The notes beneath the pieces are model-generated. The model ran no database searches. It saw nothing but the letters and a program-made list of their open reading frames with translations, and was not told the DNA's origin. The position numbers and the translations under genes were made by a program. 64,000 nt of DNA from Marinobacter salarius (GTDB lineage: Bacteria; Pseudomonadota; Gammaproteobacteria; Pseudomonadales; Oleiphilaceae), in NCBI RefSeq assembly GCF_032922745.1, contig NZ_CP136693.1:1-64000 (forward strand). Direction: 5' to 3'. Below, piece by piece: positions 30,426 through 39,188 of this stretch (position 1 is its first letter; each line of letters opens with the position of its first letter).

Positions 30426-33375
30426 CGCACCCAGCCTATTACTGGCCAGCCTGTTATACCTGGTCCTGCTCTTCGGTATTGCGTGGGTGACCGAAAAAGG
30501 CGCGCTGCCCCGCAGCTGGATCAGACACCCCCTTGTCTACACGCTTAGTCTTGGCGTCTACGCCGGCATCTGGGCCGTATACGCCGCGGTGGGCATGGCC
30601 GCTGAATCGGGGTTTGGCTTCCTGGCCTACTACCTGGGCATCAGCGGTGCCTTTCTGCTGGCGCCGGTTCTGCTCAACCCGGTGATGCGGATTGGCCGCG
30701 CCTATCAGCTCACCTCTCTTGCCGATCTGTTCGCCTACCGGTATCGAAGCCAGTGGGCGGGCACGCTGGTGACCATCTGTTCAGGCACCGCCATACTGGC
30801 CTTGCTGAGCATGCAGATCCAGGCGGTATCCACGTCTGCCAGCCTGTTAGCGCCGGACACGTCGCCCCAACTCATCAGTGTGCTTTTCAGCATTATCGTA
30901 GTTTTGTTTGCCATGCTGTTTGGCACCCGTCGCAGCCAGGGTTCCGAGAATCACCAGGGCCTGGTTTTAGCCATTGCCTTTGACTCCCTGGTGAAACTCT
31001 TTTCCCTGCTAACCCTTGGTGGAGTCATCCTGTTTGGCGTATTCGATGGCATGTCGGGGCTGGAAACCTGGTTGGCGGACCAGAGCACCCCGGTGAGCAC
31101 TATGACCATGAGCATTGACGACGGCAGTTGGCGTGCCTTGATGCTGATGTCTTTCGCCGGTGCCCTGGTGCTTCCCCACATGTACCACATGACGTTCAGT
31201 GAGAATCCGTCGCCCAAGGCCCTTGCAAAGGCGAGCTGGGGATTGCCCCTTTACCTGCTGCTGCTCGGCCTGCCGATTCCGCTGATTCTCTGGGGTGGCC
31301 AGGCGCTAGCCGCCACCACGGGACCGAACTTCTACGCCATCGGCACCGCCCAGGCCCTCGGCAGTCCAGCGCTGACATTGATGATGTACATTGCCGGCCT
31401 GTCCGCCGCCAGCGGCCTGATGATCGTCAGCACCCTGGCACTGGCGGGCATGGTGCTGAACCATGCGGTTCTTCCACTACGAACCCCCAAGGACCACGGT
31501 GACATCTACCACTGGCTGAAATGGGTCAAGCGCCTGCTTATCGCGGCCATCATCTTCGCTGCGCTGCTGTTCCATGAAACCCTGGGCAAAAACCTGGACC
31601 TGTCGATCCTCGGCGCCATTTCACTATCAGGCATGCTCCAGCTACTCCCCGGCGCCCTTGGTGTGATCTACTGGCCAGAAGGCAATCGCCGTGGCCTGAT
31701 CGCCGGGCTGGTCTCCGGCCTGGTCATTTGGGTGATTACCCTGGTGTTGCCCTTCTCCCATACCGCCAACCTGCTGGATTTCATCGGTGCCCCGCTGGTA
31801 CCGGACTACAGCAACTGGCACATCTTCACCTTCGTTAGCCTGACGGTGAATGTCACCATATTCACCCTGATTTCAGTACTGAGCACCAGTTCCGCCGAAG
31901 AAACCGGAGCTGCCCAGGCTTGTTCCCTGGGCGCACTTTCCCGCCCCCAGCGCAGGGAGTTGCTGGCAACCTCATCCGCGGACTTCACCCGCCAGCTCGC
32001 GGTTCCGTTGGGGCTGGGAGTTGCAAGACGGGAAGTCGAAAAAGCCCTTACCCAGCTCAAACTACCCAACGTTGAATATCGGCCTTATCAACTTCGGCGC
32101 TTGCGCGACCGCGTGGAAGTAAACCTTTCAGGATTGCTGGGCCCCGCCGTCGCCCGTGATCTGGTCAAACGGCACCTGGGCTACAAACCCATGGCCAGCG
32201 GCGGCACCGCACAGGATATACGCTATGTCGAACGAGCCCTGGGGGATTACCAGAACCGCCTGACCGGGCTGGCTGGGGAACTCGACAACCTGCGGCGCCA
32301 TTACCGTCAAACCCTTCAGAACCTCCCCATTCCCGCCTGCTCTGTGGGTGACGACGGCGAAATACTCATGTGGAACAACGCCATGGAAGCCCTCACCGGC
32401 ATCACGGCTGACGACGTGGTCGGTGCCCGACTGATGGCCCTGCCCGAGCACTGGCATCTGCTGCTGGACGACTTCAACAGCGGTGAGGACCTGCACCGGT
32501 ACAAACACCGCCTGGATCTGAAAGGCCGCCCCCACTGGCTCAACCTGCACAAGGCAGCCTTGAGCGGCCCCGATCACACCGAGGGTGGCAGCATCATCCT
32601 GGTGGAAGACCAGACGGAAACCCGCCTGCTGGAAGACGAACTGATGCACAGCGAGCGGCTGGCCTCCGTAGGCCGACTGGCCGCCGGTGTCGCCCACGAA
32701 ATCGGTAATCCGGTCACTGGCATCTCCTCCCTGGCCCAGAACCTGAAGCTGGAAACCGACGACCCGGACATTCTGTCCACGGCGGATCAGATACAGCAGC
32801 AAACCCGGAGGATTTCCACCATCCTGCAGTCGCTGATGAACTTTGCCCGTACCGGAAACCATGCTCACGCCAACCGCTACGAGCCGGTGGATATACAGCG
32901 CTGCGTAAACGAATCCATCAACCTGCTCTCCCTCAGTGACAAGGGCATGGGCATTCATTACCGTAATGAATGCCCGGATGAGCTGACCATCCTGGGGGAT
33001 GAACAACGGCTGGTGCAGGTGTTTATCAACCTGCTGGCGAACGCCCGGGACGCCTCGCCCATTGGTGGAGAAGTGCGTATCAGTGGAAACCGCGACGGCT
33101 ACTCCGCTATTATCGAGGTCACCGACGAAGGGTCCGGCATACCGAAAGATCAGTTGGACCATATCTTCGAGCCTTTTTACACCACCAAGGCCCCCAATAA
33201 GGGAACAGGCCTGGGCCTGTCACTGGTGTACAGCATCATTGAAGAACACTACGGCAACATTCAAGTGGACAGCCCAGCTGGCGATAACTCCAGCCGGGGA
33301 ACCTGTGTGCGCATGAGGTTGCCGGCCTACGAGCCGGACACCGGAATCACCACCAGCCAGAACGAAGGGTCGTAA
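30415..33375 (+). CDS. cbrA: sensor histidine kinase CbrA with SLC5 transporter domain
   Basis: Membrane sensor of the CbrAB system governing carbon/nitrogen balance. The 986-residue protein has an N-terminal sodium/solute-symporter-like domain of about 13 helices (residues 5-480), a linker, a PAS domain near 640-740, a HisKA domain with H761 in AHEIGNP, and a HATPase domain with DEGSGIP and GTGLGLSL. The start ATG lies inside cbrX. cbrB follows after 7 bp. The family assignment rests on the domain order plus the dksA-gluQRS-cbrX-cbrA-cbrB-pcnB gene order shared with Pseudomonas. Confidence 0.94.
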   Translation: MSFSAPSLLLASLLYLVLLFGIAWVTEKGALPRSWIRHPLVYTLSLGVYAGIWAVYAAVGMAAESGFGFLAYYLGISGAFLLAPVLLNPVMRIGRAYQLTSLADLFAYRYRSQWAGTLVTICSGTAILALLSMQIQAVSTSASLLAPDTSPQLISVLFSIIVVLFAMLFGTRRSQGSENHQGLVLAIAFDSLVKLFSLLTLGGVILFGVFDGMSGLETWLADQSTPVSTMTMSIDDGSWRALMLMSFAGALVLPHMYHMTFSENPSPKALAKASWGLPLYLLLLGLPIPLILWGGQALAATTGPNFYAIGTAQALGSPALTLMMYIAGLSAASGLMIVSTLALAGMVLNHAVLPLRTPKDHGDIYHWLKWVKRLLIAAIIFAALLFHETLGKNLDLSILGAISLSGMLQLLPGALGVIYWPEGNRRGLIAGLVSGLVIWVITLVLPFSHTANLLDFIGAPLVPDYSNWHIFTFVSLTVNVTIFTLISVLSTSSAEETGAAQACSLGALSRPQRRELLATSSADFTRQLAVPLGLGVARREVEKALTQLKLPNVEYRPYQLRRLRDRVEVNLSGLLGPAVARDLVKRHLGYKPMASGGTAQDIRYVERALGDYQNRLTGLAGELDNLRRHYRQTLQNLPIPACSVGDDGEILMWNNAMEALTGITADDVVGARLMALPEHWHLLLDDFNSGEDLHRYKHRLDLKGRPHWLNLHKAALSGPDHTEGGSIILVEDQTETRLLEDELMHSERLASVGRLAAGVAHEIGNPVTGISSLAQNLKLETDDPDILSTADQIQQQTRRISTILQSLMNFARTGNHAHANRYEPVDIQRCVNESINLLSLSDKGMGIHYRNECPDELTILGDEQRLVQVFINLLANARDASPIGGEVRISGNRDGYSAIIEVTDEGSGIPKDQLDHIFEPFYTTKAPNKGTGLGLSLVYSIIEEHYGNIQVDSPAGDNSSRGTCVRMRLPAYEPDTGITTSQNEGS

Positions 33376-33382
33376 ACGCGTT

Positions 33383-34789
33383 ATGCCTCGCATTCTGATT
33401 GTAGAAGACGAAGAGATTATCCGTTCAGCGGTTCGCAAGCTGCTCCAGCACGCCGGTTATGAGGTTGCCGACGCAGGCTCCGTGGAAGAAGCCGAAGACA
33501 ACCACGACCCCAGCGATTTCGACCTGATCATCTCCGACCTTCGGCTGCCCGGCGCAGCCGGGACGGAACTGATACGGCGCGCACCGGACACCCCGGTATT
33601 GATCATGACCAGCTACGCCAGTCTCCGCTCTGCCGTGGATTCAATGAAGATGGGTGCCGTGGAGTACATTGCCAAACCCTTCGACCACGATGAAATGCTG
33701 GAAGCTGTAGAGGGCATTCTCGCCAGAAAACCCCAGACTTCACCCTCTGCCCAGCCATCATCGGAGCGGGCAGATGCGGGAGCACCGGACAGCGACCCGG
33801 CCAGCATTATGTTCGGTCACTGCGATGCCATGCAGAAGGTGTTCACCCTGATACGCAAGGTGGCACCGACGGAAACCACGGTACTGATCCAGGGCGAATC
33901 CGGGACTGGCAAGGAACTGGCTGCTCGTGCGCTTCACCTGATGAGTCCCCGGGCCGCCAGACCGCTTATTTCCGTAAACTGCGCCGCCATCCCGGAAAGT
34001 CTGATCGAGTCAGAGCTGTTCGGTCATGAAAAGGGGTCATTTACCGGGGCGGTATCGGCGCGGACCGGCCTGATCGAAGCGGCCGACGGCGGCAGCCTGT
34101 TCCTGGACGAGATCGGCGAATTGCCCGCCGAGGCCCAGGCCCGTCTGCTACGAGTGTTGCAGGAAGGCGAAATTCGCAAGGTGGGCTCCACCCAGAGCCG
34201 CCAGGTGGATGTGCGAATGATTGCTGCCACTCACCGTAACCTGAAGGCTATGACACGGACGGGCGGGTTCCGCGAAGACCTGTTTTACCGACTGAACGTC
34301 ATGCAGGTTCGCATACCGCCGCTGCGGGAGAGACAGTCGGATATCCTTGGCCTGGCTCAGCGATTCCTGCAACGCCAGGGCGAGAAAATGAGCAAACCCG
34401 GCCTGAACCTGACACCAGAGGCCATGCGTGCGCTGGAACGACACCGCTGGCCCGGCAACGTCAGGGAGCTGGAAAATGCCATCGAGCGCGCCACCATCCT
34501 CTGCGACAACGACCTGATCACCCCGTCACTGCTGGATCTGGACGGTGAAGGTGGCGATGTCAGCATTCCCGAAACCCTGGTGGACGGCAACAACGAGCAG
34601 GCGCCCTCCCGGGAAGCCGAGGCCACCAGTGATCTCTCCCTTGAGGATTATTTCCAACACTTTGTGCTGGAAAACCAGGATCGCATGAGTGAAACCGAGC
34701 TGGCCCAAAAGCTGGGGATCAGCCGTAAGTCGCTATGGGAGCGGCGGCAACGCCTGGGGATTCCACGAAAGAAAAGTTCGGGGAACTGA
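33383..34789 (+). CDS. cbrB: sigma54-dependent response regulator CbrB
   Basis: NtrC-type activator of 468 residues. The receiver domain (1-120) carries phosphoacceptor D52. The AAA+ domain (about 145-380) has Walker A GESGTGKE, and the sigma54-contact loop reads GSFTGA (about 216-222) rather than the usual GAFTGA. The C-terminal Fis-type helix-turn-helix includes ELAQKLGISRKSLWERR. In Pseudomonas CbrB activates the small RNA gene crcZ from a sigma54 promoter just downstream. The same arrangement is present here. Confidence 0.95.
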   Translation: MPRILIVEDEEIIRSAVRKLLQHAGYEVADAGSVEEAEDNHDPSDFDLIISDLRLPGAAGTELIRRAPDTPVLIMTSYASLRSAVDSMKMGAVEYIAKPFDHDEMLEAVEGILARKPQTSPSAQPSSERADAGAPDSDPASIMFGHCDAMQKVFTLIRKVAPTETTVLIQGESGTGKELAARALHLMSPRAARPLISVNCAAIPESLIESELFGHEKGSFTGAVSARTGLIEAADGGSLFLDEIGELPAEAQARLLRVLQEGEIRKVGSTQSRQVDVRMIAATHRNLKAMTRTGGFREDLFYRLNVMQVRIPPLRERQSDILGLAQRFLQRQGEKMSKPGLNLTPEAMRALERHRWPGNVRELENAIERATILCDNDLITPSLLDLDGEGGDVSIPETLVDGNNEQAPSREAEATSDLSLEDYFQHFVLENQDRMSETELAQKLGISRKSLWERRQRLGIPRKKSSGN

Positions 34790-34790
34790 T

Positions 34791-34833
34791 ACTTTTCCGG
34801 TAACTCTCCAGCAAGCGTTGTTACCGGAAAAGT
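34791..34833. repeat. perfect 14-bp inverted repeat right after cbrB
   Basis: ACTTTTCCGGTAAC (34791-34804) and GTTACCGGAAAAGT (34820-34833) are exact inverted copies around 15 bases, starting one base after the cbrB stop. As RNA this would be a stable hairpin at the cbrB 3' end, though no long U-tract follows. As DNA it carries two of the GTAAC/GTTAC half-sites. Confidence 0.8.
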
Positions 34834-34909
34834 TTGAACTTGCGCTCAGTTGTTACCCTGTGTTCCTGACGGTAACACCCCAGATCTAAAAACCGCGACC
34901 TCAGTAACA
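34799..34909. promoter_or_regulatory. cluster of GTTAC/GTAAC motifs, probable CbrB enhancer
   Basis: Five copies of GTTAC or its complement lie at 34799-34804, 34820-34825, 34851-34857, 34871-34877 and 34904-34909. The third and fourth form TGTTACC-N13-GGTAACA. They sit about 100-210 bp before the predicted start of the small RNA, the normal range for a sigma54 enhancer. Inverted motifs of this kind are, as I recall, what CbrB binds upstream of crcZ in Pseudomonas. Confidence 0.65.
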
Positions 34910-34983
34910 CTTAAGTCTTACGACTTACCTTTCCAGACGGCCCTAAAATACTAACTCATTGTTAACAAACAGTTTTCAAAAAC

Positions 34984-34999
34984 TGGCACACGGACTGCA
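34984..34999 (+). promoter_or_regulatory. sigma54 (-24/-12) promoter of the CrcZ-like RNA
   Basis: TGGCAC ... CTGCA has the GG and GC doublets exactly 12 bp apart. The only departure from TGGCAC-N5-TTGC is C for T in the -12 element. The expected start is about 35010, just before the first CA-rich repeat. Confidence 0.78.
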
Positions 35000-35009
35000 C
35001 TCTATAGGG

Positions 35010-35393
35010 CGCACAACAACAAAAACAACAGTGACAACGCAGCGCCAACAACAAGAACAAAAAGCTGTAGAAGACGTTCGGTAACAAAAACAAAAACAGA
35101 ACGTGAGCGAACTGAGTGTTTTGGGTACTTTGCTTTTTAGTGGTCCCACGGCACGTGTGAGTTGTAGATGTAGAGAAGAATCGTCTTCCAGGCGGCACTG
35201 CATTTACCCGATGACTCGCCCGATGTCTCTGACTGCTCTGTGTGTTCAAAGCTTTCCGTTTGCACTCCTGAAATCCCTGAGATTGGGGATTGACAGTGGG
35301 GTAGAAAAACGAAGAAAAATCCCGGTAAAAACAAAAACAATGCAGATCGTCAACGCTTTCAGGGCGGGTTCGTGAAAACGGATCCGCCTTTTG
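35010..35393 (+). ncRNA. crcZ: CrcZ-like Hfq/Crc-titrating small RNA
   Basis: Predicted transcript of about 380 nt between cbrB and pcnB, the place of crcZ in Pseudomonas (about 400 nt there). It starts at a sigma54 promoter and ends at a strong terminator. Four A-rich blocks fit the AANAANAA pattern bound by Hfq with Crc: 35013-35030, 35046-35064, 35082-35099 and 35326-35340. A fifth, poorer block is at 35302-35316. In Pseudomonas this RNA sequesters Hfq/Crc and relieves catabolite repression. No convincing ORF is present; the long minus-strand frame here comes from the repeats. Confidence 0.8.
35363..35392 (+). terminator. rho-independent terminator of the CrcZ-like RNA
   Basis: GGCGGGTTCGT and ACGGATCCGCC form an 11-bp stem (two G-U pairs) around a GAAA tetraloop, followed by TTTT. 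It ends the small RNA about 145 bp before pcnB. The remaining gap 35394-35536 shows no further gene. Confidence 0.85.
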
Positions 35394-35536
35394 ATTATCT
35401 GGCCCAGCCGTTTTTTTCGACCTGGCCAATTTTGCCCTTCCTTTGGTTGTTTTCACCAGCTTATGGCGCCAAACGTGTGCAAATCCCGCCCAAACCGTTA
35501 AACTCTCGCTTTTGCTCAGCGCAATAACGGAATTCA

Positions 35537-36880
35537 ATGCTTAAACGACTATTGTCATACGTGTCAGGAAACGGGAAGAAGAAAGCCCGAACCTATCAAC
35601 GTCAGGAAATCCCCCGGGACCAACATAACGTCTCCCGCTCGTTCATCAGCGAGCCCGCCAAGAAAGTGCTCAGTCGCCTGAATAACGCGGGCTACGAAGC
35701 TTACCTGGTGGGCGGTGGTGTTCGCGACATACTGCTTGACGGCAAACCCAAGGATTTTGACATCGCCACCAACGCCACACCGGAAGAGGTGCATGACCTG
35801 TTCCGCAACTCCAGGCTGATTGGCCGGCGCTTCCGCATTGTTCACGTCCTGTTCGGCCGGGAAGTCATTGAGGTCACCACCTTCCGCGGAAATGCCGCGG
35901 AAGCGCAGGAGGATGACGACGACGATGACCGCAGAACCAGCGAGCACGGCCTGCTGCTGCGGGACAACGTCTACGGCAACCTGGAGGAAGACGCCCTACG
36001 CAGGGACTTCACCGTGAATGCCCTCTATTACTGCATCCGCGACTTCACCGTGGTGGATTTCGCCAACGGCGTTGAAGACCTGGAAAACCGTCAGATGCGT
36101 CTGATTGGCGACCCGGAAACCCGCTACCGGGAAGACCCGGTGCGTATGCTTCGCGCCGTGCGCTTCGCCGCCAAGCTGGGCTTCGATATAGAACCCGACA
36201 CTGAGGCCCCGATCCGAGAGCTTGCACCATTGCTGACGCACATCCCGCCAGCCCGACTGTTTGAGGAAGTGCTCAAGCTGTTCTCCGCCGGATATGGTGA
36301 AGCCACTTACGACCTGCTCAGCGAATACAACCTGCTGGCTCCCTTGTTCCCGGAAACGGTACAGGCCATCAACAACGGCCAGCCGGATGAGCTGATCCGC
36401 AAGGCCCTGCGCAATACCGATGCCCGCATCGCCCAAGGCAAATCAGTAACCCCCTACTTCCTGTTTGCCGCAATGCTCTGGCCTGCCCTGCAGGCGGAAT
36501 GGCGAAAACGGCAGGATAACGGCGAGCCGGTCCAACCGGCACTGCACATGGCCATCGCCAAGGTGATCGGCCGCCAGGTTCAGGCTACCTCGATCCCCAA
36601 GCGATTCTCTGGCCCGATGAAGGAAATCTGGGAGCTGCAGATGCGCCTGCCCCGTCGCCAGGGTAAGCGCGCCTTCGCCACCATGTCCCACCCCCGCTTC
36701 CGGGCCGCCTATGACTTCCTGCTGGTACGTGAGACCTCCGGCGAAATCGAACCAGGGCTGGGCCAGTGGTGGACGGAATTCCAGGAAACGGACGAGCGCG
36801 GCCAGGAACGCATGTTGACACAACTGGGCAGTGACGGCCCCAAGAAACGCCGCCGCAAGAAGCCCGCGAAAAAGGCCTGA
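35537..36880 (+). CDS. pcnB: poly(A) polymerase I
   Basis: Adds 3' poly(A) tails that promote RNA decay. The 447-residue protein begins with a basic tail. The nucleotidyltransferase motif GGGVRDILL and the DFD pair (KDFDIA) lie near residues 58-78, and the class II polymerase arm and an Arg/Lys-rich C-terminus follow. Extra N-terminal basic residues and length separate it from CCA-adding enzymes. folK follows after 3 bp, as in many gammaproteobacteria. Confidence 0.94.
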   Translation: MLKRLLSYVSGNGKKKARTYQRQEIPRDQHNVSRSFISEPAKKVLSRLNNAGYEAYLVGGGVRDILLDGKPKDFDIATNATPEEVHDLFRNSRLIGRRFRIVHVLFGREVIEVTTFRGNAAEAQEDDDDDDRRTSEHGLLLRDNVYGNLEEDALRRDFTVNALYYCIRDFTVVDFANGVEDLENRQMRLIGDPETRYREDPVRMLRAVRFAAKLGFDIEPDTEAPIRELAPLLTHIPPARLFEEVLKLFSAGYGEATYDLLSEYNLLAPLFPETVQAINNGQPDELIRKALRNTDARIAQGKSVTPYFLFAAMLWPALQAEWRKRQDNGEPVQPALHMAIAKVIGRQVQATSIPKRFSGPMKEIWELQMRLPRRQGKRAFATMSHPRFRAAYDFLLVRETSGEIEPGLGQWWTEFQETDERGQERMLTQLGSDGPKKRRRKKPAKKA

Positions 36881-36883
36881 CCA

Positions 36884-37399
36884 ATGACGGCCACGGATGT
36901 TTTTATTGGGCTCGGCAGCAACCAGGCCGACCCTTCCGCCCAACTGGCCGGTGCCGTAGCCCGGCTGGCTGCTCTGCCTAAAACCGAACTGGTGGCACAG
37001 TCCCCTTTTTATCGCAGTAAGCCGGTGGGCCCGCAGGACCAGCCCGATTTCGTGAACGGCGCAGTCTGGTTACGCACGGAACTTCCCCCCCTGGAACTTC
37101 TGGACCAGTTGCACGCCATTGAACGTGCTCATGGCCGCGAACGAATACAGCATTGGGGCCCCAGAACCCTGGATCTCGACATACTCCTGTATGGCAATCA
37201 AGCCATCGCCAGCGAACGCCTGACTGTACCCCACGCCGAACTCGCCAACCGCGACTTTGTCTTGCAGCCATTGCTGGACCTGGCCCCTGGACTGGCACTG
37301 CCAGATGGGCGCACCATTGCGCAACTGCGACAGCAATGCCCCGACAACAACCTGCAGAAACTCAATCCGGTGGAACGGGCACCTTTCTCGCCCGGCTGA
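36884..37399 (+). CDS. folK: 6-hydroxymethyl-7,8-dihydropterin pyrophosphokinase
   Basis: Transfers pyrophosphate from ATP to hydroxymethyldihydropterin in folate synthesis. The 171-residue protein has the N-terminal GLGSN and the full signature WGPRTLDLDILL with the two magnesium aspartates. It follows pcnB after 3 bp and precedes panB. A second, divergent copy of this enzyme is encoded at 40862-41380 next to folB. Confidence 0.95.
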   Translation: MTATDVFIGLGSNQADPSAQLAGAVARLAALPKTELVAQSPFYRSKPVGPQDQPDFVNGAVWLRTELPPLELLDQLHAIERAHGRERIQHWGPRTLDLDILLYGNQAIASERLTVPHAELANRDFVLQPLLDLAPGLALPDGRTIAQLRQQCPDNNLQKLNPVERAPFSPG

Positions 37400-37517
37400 G
37401 GCCAACGGCTCGGCGTGCGGCTATTGCCACAAACACACCCCCGGATTACCCTAAAGGCCTGGATGCCGGCATACACCCGGCCCGGTCTGGCCCATCCACC
37501 CACAAGGCAAGGATTCT

Positions 37518-38312
37518 ATGGCTGTTACCATCAATACTCTGCGCGATTACAAGCAGAAGGGCGAAGCTTTCTCCGTTCTGACATCCTACGATGCCACCTT
37601 TGCTCAAATCGTCAGTGAGGCCGGCGTTGATGTCATCCTGATTGGCGACTCCCTTGGCATGGTGCTTCAAGGGCATAACAGCACGCTGCCCGTTACCATG
37701 GACCAGATGGTGTACCACGTGTCATCCGTGGCCAAGGGCAACCGGGGCTCGCTGATCATGGCGGACATGCCGTTCATGACCTATGGCACCACCGAAGCCG
37801 CCCTTGAGAACGCCGCCGAACTAATGCGTGCCGGCGCCCACATGGTCAAGCTGGAAGGCACCGACTGGATGAAAGACACCATCCACGCCCTGAGCGAACG
37901 CGGCGTGCCGGTATGCGCCCATCTGGGCCTGACCCCGCAATTCGTCAACAAGTTTGGCGGCTACAAGGTCCAGGGTCGGGACGAAAAGCACGCCGAACTG
38001 ATGATTGAACACGCCTGTGAACTGGTGGCCGCCGGGGCCGATGTCATCCTGCTGGAATGCGTACCTGCGCCGCTGGCGGCCAGGATCACCCAGGCCGTAC
38101 AAGCGCCGGTGATCGGCATTGGTGCTGGCGCAGACACCGACGGCCAGGTACTGGTTGTCCACGATATGCTGGGCATGGTCACCGGCCGAAAAGCGCGCTT
38201 CGTAAAGGATTTCCTGGCGGAGTCCGGTTCTGTCAAAGGCGCCATCGAAGCCTATGTGGCCGCTGTTCGCGACCGCTCATTCCCCGCCGAGGAGCATACG
38301 TTCAAGGCATGA
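37518..38312 (+). CDS. panB: 3-methyl-2-oxobutanoate hydroxymethyltransferase
   Basis: First committed step of pantothenate synthesis: makes ketopantoate from 2-oxoisovalerate and methylene-tetrahydrofolate. The 264-residue protein shows LTSYDATFA, IGDSLGMV, and the late VIGIGAG. AAGGA precedes the ATG. Its last bases overlap panC (ATGA). Having folate genes alongside is consistent with the folate cosubstrate. Confidence 0.97.
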   Translation: MAVTINTLRDYKQKGEAFSVLTSYDATFAQIVSEAGVDVILIGDSLGMVLQGHNSTLPVTMDQMVYHVSSVAKGNRGSLIMADMPFMTYGTTEAALENAAELMRAGAHMVKLEGTDWMKDTIHALSERGVPVCAHLGLTPQFVNKFGGYKVQGRDEKHAELMIEHACELVAAGADVILLECVPAPLAARITQAVQAPVIGIGAGADTDGQVLVVHDMLGMVTGRKARFVKDFLAESGSVKGAIEAYVAAVRDRSFPAEEHTFKA

Positions 38313-39157
38313 GAACCGTACATACGCTTAAAGAACTCCGTGCCATGCTGCGCAGCTATCGCCAGCAAGGAAAACGTATTGGACTGGTTCCCACCATGGG
38401 CAACCTGCATGACGGGCATATTTCATTGGTCAGAAAAGCCCGTGAAGCAGCCGACATTGTCGTGACCAGTATTTTCGTGAACCCGATGCAGTTCGGCGCC
38501 ACGGAAGACCTGGACACCTATCCCCGCACACTGATTGAAGATCAGGAACGGCTTGAGGCTGCAGGCAGCACCCTGGTGTTCGCCCCTTCCAATGAAGAGA
38601 TCTATCCCGAGGGACTGGCCCGGCACACCCGCATTGTTGTTCCGGAAGTCAGTGAGGGCCATTGCGGCGCCAGTCGTCCCGGACATTTCGAGGGTGTAGC
38701 CACGGTGGTTACCATGCTGTTCAACATGGTGCAGCCGGATATCGCGGTATTTGGCGAAAAGGATTACCAACAGTTGGCCGTGATTCGCAAACTGACCCAG
38801 GACCTGATGATACCGGTGGAAGTCATCGGCGGCCCGACCATTCGCGAAGAGGACGGCCTGGCGAAGAGCTCTCGCAATGGATTTCTCACCGAGGATGAAC
38901 GCGCCTCTGCGCCGGCCGTCTATCAGACGCTGAAAAATACCGCAGAACAAATTCATAAAGGTCGGACCGATTTTACAATGCTGTCCCAGGAGGCCAATGA
39001 TGCCCTCAGTAAAGCGGGGCTACGGCCAGATTACTTCAACATCGCCAACAGCCAGACCCTGAAACCGGCCAGCGCCGACGATTCCGAACTGACTCTACTG
39101 GTGGCAGCGTTTCTGGGCACCACACGGCTGATCGACAATCTGTCGATTACCCGCTGA
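38309..39157 (+). CDS. panC: pantoate-beta-alanine ligase
   Basis: ATP-dependent condensation of pantoate and beta-alanine. The 282-residue protein has the HIGH-like motif DGHIS preceded by VPTMGNLHDGH, FVNPMQF, GEKDYQQ and the KMSKS-equivalent AKSSRN. The frame stays open far upstream inside panB, but the ATG overlapping the panB stop gives the family length. The third gene panD, between panC and pgi in Pseudomonas, is absent; the gap to pgi is only 31 bp. Confidence 0.97.
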   Translation: MRTVHTLKELRAMLRSYRQQGKRIGLVPTMGNLHDGHISLVRKAREAADIVVTSIFVNPMQFGATEDLDTYPRTLIEDQERLEAAGSTLVFAPSNEEIYPEGLARHTRIVVPEVSEGHCGASRPGHFEGVATVVTMLFNMVQPDIAVFGEKDYQQLAVIRKLTQDLMIPVEVIGGPTIREEDGLAKSSRNGFLTEDERASAPAVYQTLKNTAEQIHKGRTDFTMLSQEANDALSKAGLRPDYFNIANSQTLKPASADDSELTLLVAAFLGTTRLIDNLSITR

Positions 39158-39188
39158 TCCGACACCCACTGACAGAAAGGATTCCACA

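Noticed and set aside
32128..33162. 344-codon minus-strand open frame inside cbrA
   Set aside because: It is antisense to the PAS and kinase domains of cbrA, which has clear motifs in its own frame; long shadow frames are expected in GC-rich coding DNA.
34962..35537. 191-codon minus-strand open frame over the cbrB-pcnB gap
   Set aside because: It is produced by the A-rich repeats of the CrcZ-like RNA, has no family resemblance and low-complexity Phe/Leu/Cys runs, and lies antisense to a better-supported small RNA.
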